From contig DITC01000073.1 in the NCBI GenBank assembly GCA_002422685.1, positions 1-33,165 of the forward strand: a stretch of DNA of 33,165 nt, in the 5' to 3' direction. This document shows, one piece after another, positions 24,366 through 32,900 of this stretch. Origin of the DNA: Thauera sp. UBA6194 (lineage in GTDB: Bacteria > Pseudomonadota > Gammaproteobacteria > Burkholderiales > Rhodocyclaceae). The notes beneath the pieces were generated by a model. The model did no database searches and was not told the DNA's origin. It saw nothing but the letters and a program-made list of their open reading frames with translations. The translations under genes were made by a program, and so were the position numbers. Every line of letters starts with the position of its first letter. The stretch's first letter is position 1.

Positions 24366-25307
24366 TCAGGCGCCCGGCAGGTCCTCGCGCCGCAGCAGAA
24401 ACACCATGTCGTCGCCCCCGCGTGTGGACAGCCAGTTCAGCGGCAGGTCGGGGAAGGCGTCCTCGACGATGTGACGATTGTGGCCGACCTCGACCGCGAG
24501 CACGCCGCCCGGGTTCAGATGCGCGGCCGATTCAGCGATCAGGCGCCGCACCACGTCCAGGCCGTCCTCGCCCGAGGCCAGCGCCATGCGCGGCTCGTGC
24601 AGATATTCGGGCGGCAGCGCGTCCATGGCCTCGGCGGTCACATAGGGCGGGTTGCTGAGTATGAGGTCGAAGCGGCGCCCTTGCAGCGCCGAGAAGACGT
24701 CGCTTTGCGCGAGCTCGATGCGATCCTCGAGGCCGTAGTCGGCGACGTTGATGCGTGCCACCTCGAGCGCGTCCGCCGACAGGTCCGCCCCCACCACCTC
24801 GGCCTGCGGGAAGGCATGCGCCATCAGGATGGCGAGGCAGCCCGAGCCGGTGCACATGTCGAGCACGCTGCCGACCGCGTCCGCATCGGGCACCCAGGGC
24901 GCCAGTCCGTCTTCGAGCAGCTCGGCGAAGAACGAGCGCGGCACGATCACGCGCTGATCGACGGTGAAGCGAAAATCACCCAGCCAGGCCTCGCCCAGGA
25001 TGTAGGCGGTGGGCAGGCGGTCCTCGATGCGCTGCTCGATCGCCTCGAGCAGCTCGAGCCGCTCCTCGCCCGGGATGCAGGCGTCCAGAAAAGGTTCGAG
25101 CCGATTCAGGGGCAGGGCGAGCGTGCCGAGGATCAGCCAGACCGCCTCGTCGTAGCTGTCCTGCACGCCGTGCCCGCAGAAGATGCCGGCACGGTTGAAG
25201 TGGGTGACGGCGTAGCGCAGCCAGTCGCGCACGGTAACCAGCTCGGCGAGCGGACCGTGCTCGTGTTCGTGTTCGTGATCTTCTTGCGCGTGTTCGTCGT
25301 GATGCAT
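24366..25307 (-). CDS. prmB: PrmB, ribosomal protein uL3 glutamine N5-methyltransferase
   Basis: This 313-residue SAM-dependent enzyme methylates a glutamine of 50S protein L3. It shows the SAM motif DMCTGSGCLAILMA (150-163), the acidic VVGADLSADALEVA, and the catalytic NPPY motif (219-222). PrmB-specific features are the helical N-terminal domain and LPTAYILGEAWLGDF. An unusual His/Glu-rich start (MHHDEHAQEDHEHEHEHG) precedes the domain and could bind metal (inference). The ATG at 25307 has AGAGG about 6 nt upstream; upstream in-frame codons cover the gap to dapE. It is the last gene of the dapC-dapD-pilU-dapE-prmB run, 59 bp after dapE. Confidence 0.95.
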   Translation of the reverse strand: MHHDEHAQEDHEHEHEHGPLAELVTVRDWLRYAVTHFNRAGIFCGHGVQDSYDEAVWLILGTLALPLNRLEPFLDACIPGEERLELLEAIEQRIEDRLPTAYILGEAWLGDFRFTVDQRVIVPRSFFAELLEDGLAPWVPDADAVGSVLDMCTGSGCLAILMAHAFPQAEVVGADLSADALEVARINVADYGLEDRIELAQSDVFSALQGRRFDLILSNPPYVTAEAMDALPPEYLHEPRMALASGEDGLDVVRRLIAESAAHLNPGGVLAVEVGHNRHIVEDAFPDLPLNWLSTRGGDDMVFLLRREDLPGA

Positions 25308-25366
25308 CGGGACCTCTTGTGTTCGGTGTGGCGCGGGCGCGCCCGCGAATGAATCTGGCGCGGGCT

Positions 25367-26506
25367 TCAGACCGTCAGCAAGCCCGCCAGCGTGCGCTCG
25401 TAGACCACCGACAAGGGCTCGATCGCGTCGATCGCGACGCACTCATCGAGCTGGTGGATGGTGGCGTTCACCGGCCCGAACTCGACCACTTCGGCGCAGA
25501 TGTCGGCGATGAAGCGCCCATCCGAGGTGCCGCCGGTGGTGGACAAGGCGGTGTCCACGCCGAGCGTGGCGCGGATCGCGGCGGAGAGCGCGCCGACCAG
25601 CTTGCCGCGGCCGGTGATGAACGGCTTGCCCGACAGGTGCCAGTCGAGCGTGTAGTCCAGCCCATGCCGATCGAGCACCTCGTGCGTGCGCGCCTTGAGG
25701 CCGTCGGCGCTGGACTCGGAGCTGAAGCGAAAGTTGAACAACACCTCGCACACGCCCGGGATGACGTTGTTCGCGCCGGTGCCGGCGTGGATGTTCGAGA
25801 CCTGCCAGGTGGTGGGCGGAAAGAACTCGTTGCCCGCATCCCAGGTCGTGGCCGCCAGCTCGGCGAGCGCGGGCGCGAAGAGGTGGATCGGGTTGCGCGC
25901 CAGCTGCGGGTAAGCCACATGCCCCTGTTTGCCCTTGACGCGCAAGGTGCCCGAGAGCGAACCGCGCCGGCCGTTCTTGATCATGTCGCCGAGGGTCTCG
26001 ACCGAAGTGGGCTCGCCGACGATGCAGTAGTCGAGGCGCTCGCCGCGTGCAGCCAGCGCCTCCACCACCTTGACCGTGCCATGGCTGGCGATGCCTTCCT
26101 CGTCCGAGGTCAGCAGCAGCGCGATGCTCCCCGCATGATCCGGGTGCGCGGCCACGAAGCGTTCGATGGCGGTGACGAAGGCGGCGAGCGAGGTCTTCAT
26201 GTCGGCTGCGCCGCGGCCATAGAGCATGCCCTCGCGTTCGGTGGGCGCGAAAGGCGGGCTGCTCCAGGCCTCGGCAGGGCCGGGCGGCACCACGTCGGTG
26301 TGGCCGGCAAGGCACAGCACCGGCGCAGCGCTGCCGCGTCGCGCCCACAGGTTGCACACGCCGCCGGTGTCGATGCGTTCGATGGTGAAGCCGAGCGGCT
26401 CGAGGCGTGCCGCGATCAGCTCGAGGCAGCCCGCGTCATCCGGGGTGACCGAAGGCCGGGCAATGAGCTCGCGCGCGAGCGCCAGCGTGGGAGAGGTATC
26501 TGCCAT
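25367..26506 (-). CDS. dapE: DapE, succinyl-diaminopimelate desuccinylase
   Basis: This 379-residue M20-family di-zinc hydrolase releases succinate from N-succinyl-LL-diaminopimelate, leading to meso-DAP and lysine. Metal and catalytic residues are visible: His69 and Asp71 (CLAGHTDVVPPG), Asp102 (GRGAADMKTS), Glu136/Glu137 (LTSDEEGIASHG), VGEPTS, and a final His in NATIHQLDE. The dimerisation domain (about 180-290) is complete. It lies 55 bp downstream of pilU and 59 bp upstream of prmB on the same strand, and works with DapD and DapC in this run. Confidence 0.98.
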   Translation of the reverse strand: MADTSPTLALARELIARPSVTPDDAGCLELIAARLEPLGFTIERIDTGGVCNLWARRGSAAPVLCLAGHTDVVPPGPAEAWSSPPFAPTEREGMLYGRGAADMKTSLAAFVTAIERFVAAHPDHAGSIALLLTSDEEGIASHGTVKVVEALAARGERLDYCIVGEPTSVETLGDMIKNGRRGSLSGTLRVKGKQGHVAYPQLARNPIHLFAPALAELAATTWDAGNEFFPPTTWQVSNIHAGTGANNVIPGVCEVLFNFRFSSESSADGLKARTHEVLDRHGLDYTLDWHLSGKPFITGRGKLVGALSAAIRATLGVDTALSTTGGTSDGRFIADICAEVVEFGPVNATIHQLDECVAIDAIEPLSVVYERTLAGLLTV

Positions 26507-26561
26507 CAGGGTTCAGGGGGTGGGTGCGCGGGCGCGGCGCGCGGCGGTCGCGTGCTGCGCC

Positions 26562-27737
26562 TCAGTGATTGTTCAGGTTGAGGGTGAACTCCTGGAAGGA
26601 GGCCCCATCGGGAGTGGATGATTCGAAGTCCATGGCCTTCGACGACTTCGCCTGGCCGGACGGGAGCTCCTGGCTCTGGATCTGGGCGTTGTTGATCAGC
26701 CAGTGCAGGTTGGTCGGCGAGTCGGCGTTGGCGAGCGCCTCGTCGAGCGAAATCGTCTTGTCGTTGTACAGCCGGTAGAGGGCTTGTTCGAAGGTCTGCG
26801 AACCGGGCGCGAGCGACTGCTCCATCGCCTCCTTGATGCTGTTGAGCTCGCCGCGCTCGATCAGCTCGGCGGTGTTACGGGTGTTCATGAGGATCTCGAC
26901 CGCGGGGATGCGCGTGCCGTCGGGCTTGCGCACCAGGCGCTGCGAGACGATGCAGCGCAGCGCCACCGCGAGGTCGAGATACAGCAGCTGGCGGTTCTCG
27001 AGCGGGAAGAAGTTAACGATGCGGTTGAGTGCGTGGTAGGCGTTGTTCGCGTGCAGGGTCGCGAGGCACAGGTGGCCGGTCTGCGAATACGAGATCGCGG
27101 CCTGCATGGTCTCGCGGTCGCGGATCTCGCCGATCAGGATGCAGTCGGGGGCCTGGCGCATGGCGTTGCGCAGGGCTTCGCCCCAGCTCCGCGTGTCGAT
27201 GCCGACCTCGCGCTGGTTGACCACCGACTTGCGATGCTGGAAGAGGTACTCGATCGGGTCTTCGACGGTGAGGATGTGACCGCTGCGGTTCTTGTTGCGG
27301 TAGTCGAGCATGGCCGCGAGCGTGGTCGATTTGCCCGAGCCGGTCGCACCCACCACCAGAACGAGGCCGCGCTTTTCCATCACCACCTCATTGAGCACGG
27401 TGGGCATGCCCAGACTCTCGATGGTGGGGATGTTGCTCTGGATGTAGCGCACGACAAGCGCCATCGAGTTGCGCTGCCAGAACACGTTGATACGAAAGTT
27501 GCCCAGATCGCGGCGGCCGAAGGACAGGTTGAGCTCGCGGTCGCGCTCGAGCACGGCCATCTGCGCGGGCGTGACCGCCTCGCCCAGCATGCGCTGGATC
27601 ATGTGCGGATCCATCACCTGCTGGTTGATCGGCATGCTGTGGCCCTGGATCTTGATGTGGATCGGGGCGCCCGCGGTGATGAAGAGGTCCGAGGCCTTCT
27701 TTTCGGCCATCAGCTGGAAGAGACTGTCGAAAATCAT
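26562..27737 (-). CDS. pilU: PilU, PilT-family type IV pilus retraction ATPase
   Basis: This 391-residue hexameric secretion-type ATPase has an N-terminal PAS-like domain (1-100), Walker A GATGSGKSTT (130-139), Asp box ILTVEDPIEYLF (155-166), Walker B DCILIGEIRDRET (198-210) and His box GHLCLATLHANNA (221-233). The length and the roughly 50-residue C-terminal extension (rich in Ser, Gln and Asn, ending TLNLNNH) favour PilU over the shorter PilT. PilU works as an accessory to PilT in pilus retraction. No pilT or other pil gene is in the window; instead it sits between dapD (26 bp gap) and dapE (55 bp gap). The ATG at 27737 matches the family start MIFDSLFQLM. Confidence 0.93.
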   Translation of the reverse strand: MIFDSLFQLMAEKKASDLFITAGAPIHIKIQGHSMPINQQVMDPHMIQRMLGEAVTPAQMAVLERDRELNLSFGRRDLGNFRINVFWQRNSMALVVRYIQSNIPTIESLGMPTVLNEVVMEKRGLVLVVGATGSGKSTTLAAMLDYRNKNRSGHILTVEDPIEYLFQHRKSVVNQREVGIDTRSWGEALRNAMRQAPDCILIGEIRDRETMQAAISYSQTGHLCLATLHANNAYHALNRIVNFFPLENRQLLYLDLAVALRCIVSQRLVRKPDGTRIPAVEILMNTRNTAELIERGELNSIKEAMEQSLAPGSQTFEQALYRLYNDKTISLDEALANADSPTNLHWLINNAQIQSQELPSGQAKSSKAMDFESSTPDGASFQEFTLNLNNH

Positions 27738-27763
27738 GCCTTCGGACTCCGTCGTGCGCGCGC

Positions 27764-28585
27764 TCAGGCGCCGCGCAGCAGTTCGTTGATGCCGGTCTTG
27801 GCGCGCGTCTGCGCGTCCACCTTCTTCACGATCACCGCGCAGTACAGGCTGTACTTGCCGCAGGCCGAGGGCAGGCTGCCCGGGACCACGACGGCGCCGG
27901 AGGGCACGCGGCCGTAGGTGACCTCGCCGGTCTCGCGGTCGTAGATCTTGGTGCTCATGCCTATGTACACGCCCATCGACAGCACGGCGTTCTCTTCGAT
28001 GATCACGCCTTCCACGACTTCGGAGCGCGCACCGACGAAAACGTTGTCCTCGATGATGACCGGGCCGGCCTGCACCGGTTCGAGCACGCCGCCGATGCCG
28101 ACACCGCCCGACAGGTGCACGTTCTTGCCGATCTGCGCGCACGAGCCGACCGTGGCCCAGGTGTCGACCATCGTGCCTTCATCCACGTAGGCGCCGATGT
28201 TCACGTACGAGGGCATCAGCACCACGTTCCTGCCGATGAAGCTGCCCTTTCGCGCTACCGCCGGCGGCACCACGCGAAAGCCGCCTTCGCGGAACTGCTC
28301 GGGGGTGTAGTCGCCGAACTTGGTCGCCACCTTGTCGAAGAAGTTGAGTCCACCAGCCTGGACCACTTCGTTGTCGCGCAGGCGGAAGGAAATGAGCACC
28401 GCCTTCTTGATCCACTGGTTGACCACCCACTGGCCGTCCTTCTTCTCGGCCACGCGGAGCGTGCCGGCGTCGAGGCCGGCGATGACTTCTTCCACCGCGT
28501 TGCGGATTTCGGCAGGCGCGGAAGTGGGCGACAGGCTGGCGCGGTTTTCAAAAGCGTCGTCGATGATCTGTTGCAGAGCTTGCAT
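27764..28585 (-). CDS. dapD: DapD, tetrahydrodipicolinate N-succinyltransferase
   Basis: This 273-residue trimeric enzyme succinylates tetrahydrodipicolinate with succinyl-CoA, the entry step of the succinylase lysine/DAP pathway. An N-terminal helical domain (1-100, including QWIKKAVLISFRLRDNEV) precedes a left-handed beta helix of hexapeptide repeats (for example YVNIGAYVDEGTMVDTWATV and VHLSGGVGIGGVLEPVQA). The C-terminus contains VPSGAVVVPGSLPS. The ATG at 28585 follows a GAGAGAGAAT stretch and matches the family start MQALQQIIDDAFE. It lies 13 bp after dapC. Confidence 0.98.
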   Translation of the reverse strand: MQALQQIIDDAFENRASLSPTSAPAEIRNAVEEVIAGLDAGTLRVAEKKDGQWVVNQWIKKAVLISFRLRDNEVVQAGGLNFFDKVATKFGDYTPEQFREGGFRVVPPAVARKGSFIGRNVVLMPSYVNIGAYVDEGTMVDTWATVGSCAQIGKNVHLSGGVGIGGVLEPVQAGPVIIEDNVFVGARSEVVEGVIIEENAVLSMGVYIGMSTKIYDRETGEVTYGRVPSGAVVVPGSLPSACGKYSLYCAVIVKKVDAQTRAKTGINELLRGA

Positions 28586-28598
28586 TGGGGATTCTCTC

Positions 28599-29792
28599 TC
28601 AGAGGGTTTTGCAGAAATCGATGATGCGCCCGGCGGCCTCCAGACACTCATGGGTGTCGGCCACCAGCGCGATGCGCACGAAATTGGCGCCAGGATTGAC
28701 GCCGTGTGCTTCGCGGGCAAGATAGCTGCCCGGCAGGACCGTCACATTATATTCAGCCTGCAGACGGCGAGCGAACTCGGTGTCCGGGATCGGTGTGCGC
28801 ACCCAGTAGTAGAAGCCGGCATCCGGCAGCGCCACCGGCAGATACGGCTGCAGCATCGGCGTGATGCGGGCGAACTTGTCGCGGTAGAGGCGGCGGTTTT
28901 CCTCGACGTGTTCCTCGTCGTTCCAGGCGACGACCGAGGCGGCCTGCACCGCCGGATTGAGCGCGCAACCGTGGTAGGTGCGATAGAGCAGGAAGTCCTT
29001 GAGAATTTTCGCGTCGCCGGCCACGAAGCCCGAGCGCATGCCGGGCACGTTCGAGCGCTTGGACAGGCTCGAGAACATCACCACGTTGCGAAAATCCGTG
29101 CGCCCCAGGCGCCACGCCGCCTCCAGGCCGCCGATCGGCTTGGCGTCGTCGTCGAAGTAGATCTCGGAGTAGCACTCGTCGGCGGCGATCACGAAGCCGT
29201 AGCGGTCGGAGAGCTCGAACAGCGTCTTCCATTCGTCCAGCTTCAACAGGCGCCCGGTGGGGTTGCCGGGTGAGCAGACGTAGACGAGCTGGATGTCGCG
29301 CCAGGTGGCCTCGTCAATACTGGCGAAGTCCGAGCCGAAGTCGTTCTCTGGCAGGTTGTTGATGAAGATCGGCTCGGCGTTGGCGAGCAGGGCCGCGCCT
29401 TCGTAGATCTGATAGAAGGGGTTTGGGCACAGGACCTTGGCGCCGGGTTTCGAACCATCGACCACGCACTGTGCGAAGGCGAACAGCGCCTCGCGCGTCC
29501 CGGCGACCGGGATCACCTGCGTTGCCGGGTCGATCTTCGGCAGGCCGAAGCGGCGTTCGAGCCAGTGCGCAATCGCACCCCGCAACGCGTCACTGCCGAG
29601 CGTGGCCGGGTAGCTCGACAGGCCGCCGAGGTTGTCTGCCAGGGTCTGGCGGATGAAGCCGGGGGTCGGGTGCTGCGGCTCGCCGATCGACAGGCGGATC
29701 GGCTTGAGATCGGCAGGCGCTTCGATGCCGGCGAACAACGCGCGCAGCTTCTCGAACGGGTAGGTCTGCAGGCGGGCGAGGTTTGGATTCAC
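28599..29792 (-). CDS. dapC: DapC, succinyldiaminopimelate transaminase
   Basis: This 397-residue class I PLP aminotransferase converts N-succinyl-2-amino-6-ketopimelate to N-succinyl-DAP with glutamate. It has RLSIGEPQHPTPGFI near the start, PLP-contact motifs CSPGNPTGRLL and AADECYSEIYFDD, the Schiff-base lysine in SSLSKRSNVPGMRSG, and FVRIALV at the C-terminus. The GTG at 29792 gives the family start NPNLARLQTYPFEKLRA; no ribosome site is seen. A GTG 12 codons upstream is in frame but adds an unconserved segment. It heads the dap run and is divergent from smc. Confidence 0.95.
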   Translation of the reverse strand: MNPNLARLQTYPFEKLRALFAGIEAPADLKPIRLSIGEPQHPTPGFIRQTLADNLGGLSSYPATLGSDALRGAIAHWLERRFGLPKIDPATQVIPVAGTREALFAFAQCVVDGSKPGAKVLCPNPFYQIYEGAALLANAEPIFINNLPENDFGSDFASIDEATWRDIQLVYVCSPGNPTGRLLKLDEWKTLFELSDRYGFVIAADECYSEIYFDDDAKPIGGLEAAWRLGRTDFRNVVMFSSLSKRSNVPGMRSGFVAGDAKILKDFLLYRTYHGCALNPAVQAASVVAWNDEEHVEENRRLYRDKFARITPMLQPYLPVALPDAGFYYWVRTPIPDTEFARRLQAEYNVTVLPGSYLAREAHGVNPGANFVRIALVADTHECLEAAGRIIDFCKTL

Positions 29793-29850
29793 TTTGATAC
29801 GTATCGGGTACGCGCCGGGCGCGTCCACGCGAAGTGGGGAAGGGCGGAAA

Positions 29851-29859
29851 TGTTATCAT
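29851..29859 (+). promoter_or_regulatory. Putative extended -10 promoter of smc
   Basis: TGTTATCAT resembles an extended -10 element (TGnTATCAT) 65 bp upstream of the smc GTG. No clear -35 is present. The 131 bp divergent region also holds the palindrome GATACGTATC (29796-29805), 3 bp upstream of the dapC start. Confidence 0.35.
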
Positions 29860-29923
29860 GCGCGGCCTTCGCGACCGCCCGCAGCGGCGCTTTCGCGTTC
29901 CCGCCTCCCGCCTTCGTCCAGAC

Positions 29924-32900
29924 GTGCGTCTTTCCAAACTCAAGCTCGCCGGTTTCAAGACCTTCGTCGACCCGACCACCGTGCTCACGCCCGGCAACCT
30001 GGTCGGCGTGGTCGGCCCCAACGGTTGCGGCAAGTCGAACATCATCGACGCCGTGCGCTGGGTGCTGGGCGAGACGCGCGCCTCGGCGCTGCGCGGCGAG
30101 TCGATGCAGGATGTGATCTTCAACGGCTCGACCACGCGCAAGGCGGTGTCGCGCGCGAGCGTCGAACTCGTCTTCGACAACGCCGAGGGCAAGGCCGCCG
30201 GGCAGTGGTCCCGCTACGCCGAGATCTCGGTCAAGCGCGTGCTCGACCGTTCGGGCGAGTCCACCTATTACATCAACAACGTGCACGTCCGCCGCAAGGA
30301 CGTCATCGACCTCTTTCTCGGCACCGGTCTGGGGCCCCGCGCCTACGCGATCATCGAGCAGGGCATGATCTCGCGCATCATCGAGGCGCGCCCGGAGGAG
30401 ATTCGCGGCTTCCTCGAGGAGGCGGCGGGCGTCACCAAGTACCGCGAGCGGCGCAAGGAGACCGAAGGCCGCCTGCGCGACGCGCGCGACAACCTCGCCC
30501 GCCTGGACGACATCCGCATGGAGCTGGGCGAGCGCATCGGCCACCTCGAGGCGCAGGCCGAAGTCGCCGCGCGTTACCAGCAGCTCAACGCCGCGCACGT
30601 CGAAAAGCAGCAGCTGCTGTGGCTGATCAAGCGCAACGAGGCGCGCGCGACCCGGACGCGCGTGGCAACCGAGCTCGACGAGGCCACGCGCCGCATCGAG
30701 GCCGACAGCACGCGGCTGCAGGCGCTCGAGGCCGCGATCGAGACCTGCCGTGACGCGCACTTCCAGGCCTCCGAGTCGGTGCATGTGGCACAGAACGACC
30801 TGTTCGCCGTCAGCGCCGAGGTCACGCGCCTGGAAGCCGAGCTCCAGCACCTGGGCCAGGCACGCCAGCGCCTCGAGGCCCGCATCGCCCAGCTGGCGCT
30901 CGATCACGAGCACTGGCAGGCGCGTAACGTGGCGCTCGCGAACGATCATGCGCGCTGGTCCGAGCTCGCCCTCAACGCGGCCATGCGCGCGGAGCAGGCC
31001 GAGGCCCGCCACGACGAGATCGCCGATCGCCTGCCCGAGCTCGAGGCCGCGCGCCAGGCCGCCGACACCACGGTGGCGGCCGCGCGCCGCGAGCTGGCGC
31101 AGACCGAACAGCAGCTGCGCGTGGAAGAGACCAGACGCGCGAGCGCGCAGCGCGCCCTCGAAGCGCTGCAGCAACGCCGCGCTCGGCTCGAGACGGAGCA
31201 GGGCGCGATCACCGGCCCGGACGCGCGCACGCTGGCCGAGCGCGAGGCGCGCCTGGAGGCGGTGCAGGACGAGCTCGCCGCGCTGCAGCAGGAGCAAGCC
31301 GCGCAGCAGGCGCGCCTGCCCGACGCGCAGGCGGCGCTCAAGGGCGCGCTCGAGCGCGAGCGCGCGGCGCAGCGCAAGCTCACCGAGCTGCGCGCCCGGC
31401 GCGATGCGCTGGTCCAGCTGCAGGCACGTGTGCAGTCTCAGGGCAAGCTCGGCGACTGGCTCAAGCGCCACGGACTCGACGCTTTGCCACCCCTGTGGAA
31501 GCACCTTCAGGTGGCGCAGGGCTGGGATGCTGCGGTGGAGGCGGTGCTGCGCGAGCGCCTGCCGGCCCTGGTCGCCGCCGATTTCGACGAGGCGAGCGCC
31601 GCCGCCATGACCCTGCTCGACGAGGCCCCGCCCGAGTCGCTCGCGATCGCGCTGGCGGTGGCTCCGGAACACGCGGAGCCACCGCCGCAGCCGAGCGCGC
31701 AAGGCCTCGGTCACGTCGCCTTCGAGCCCGCTCTCTCGCCCCTCATCGGCCACGTCGGATGCACGCACCCCGCGCTCGAGCCCCTGCTCGCCGACCTGTT
31801 CGCCAACTGTTACGCGGTGGATACCCTCGCGCCCTGGATTGCGCGCCGGCAACAGCTGCCCCTCGGCGTGCGCCTCGTCGGCCCGCACGGCCAGGTGCTG
31901 AGCCGCGATGCGCTGGTGCACCATGCGCCCGAGGCGCGCACCCACGGCGTGATCGAACGCCAGCGCGAGATCGAGAGCCTCGCCCTGAGTCAGCACAGCC
32001 TCGAAGAAGAGGCGATGCGCGCGCACGACGCCCTGCTCGCCGCCGAGGCCGCAGCGAGCGCGCTGCAGGAGCGCATCGCCGAGGGGCGCCGCGAGGCGCA
32101 GTCGATGCAGGCCCAGGTCCATGCCGAGCAGGTCGAAGTGCTCAAGCTCGCGCAGGCGCGCAGCCGGGCGGAGGAGCGGCGCAGCCAGCTCGTGCGCGAC
32201 CTCGACGACATCACCCACCTCGAAACCACCGAACGCGAACATCTCGCCCGCGCCGAGCTGGAGCAGGCGCGCTCCACCGAACTGGCCGAAGTCCAGGGCG
32301 AGCGCCTCGACGCCGCGAGCGAGATCCTGCGCGAGCGCGAGCAGGCCCTGCGCGAGGCGCGCGCGCTCGAGCAGTCGGCCACGCGCGAGCTGCAGGAGGC
32401 GCGTTTCTCCGCGCGCGAGTGTGCCGGAAAGCTCGAAGACATCACCCGCAACCGCCAGCTTGCCGACGAGCAGCTCGCGCGCATCGACACCGAGCGCCAC
32501 GCACGCCAGGCCGAGCTCGACGCCACCGATGACAGCCAGGGCGCCGAGGCGCTGCAGACGGCGCTCGCGCTGCGCGCCAGCCGCGACACGGCCCTGGCTG
32601 CGCGCCGCGATGCGCTTGCCGACGCCGCCGCGGCCCTCAAGCAGGCCGAGGAAACCCGCCTGCGCACCGAGCACGAAGCAGCGCCGGTGCGTGCCCGGGT
32701 GGGTGAGCTGCGCCTGGCCCTGCAGGCGGCCGAGCTGTCGGTGCAGCAGTTCGAAGAGCGCCTGCTCGAAGCCGACGCGGACGAAGCCGCGCTCGCGCCG
32801 CTGCTCGCCGAAGGCGCGGGCGGCGCCCCCAGGGAGGGCAGCCTGCAGCGCGGGGTGGCGCGGCTGGCACGCGAGATCGCCGAGCTGGGCGCGGTCAACC

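Noticed and set aside
25255..25300. Repetitive CGTGTT-like stretch considered as a short tandem repeat or CRISPR-like element
   Set aside because: It is simply the codons of the His/Glu-rich start of PrmB, without spacers or regular repeat units.
29789..32674. 961-codon open frame on the minus strand opposite smc
   Set aside because: Shadow of the smc coiled coil: high GC at third codon positions keeps the antisense frame open. The product is a Leu/Ala/Arg/Gly-rich string with no domain, and smc is unmistakable on the other strand.
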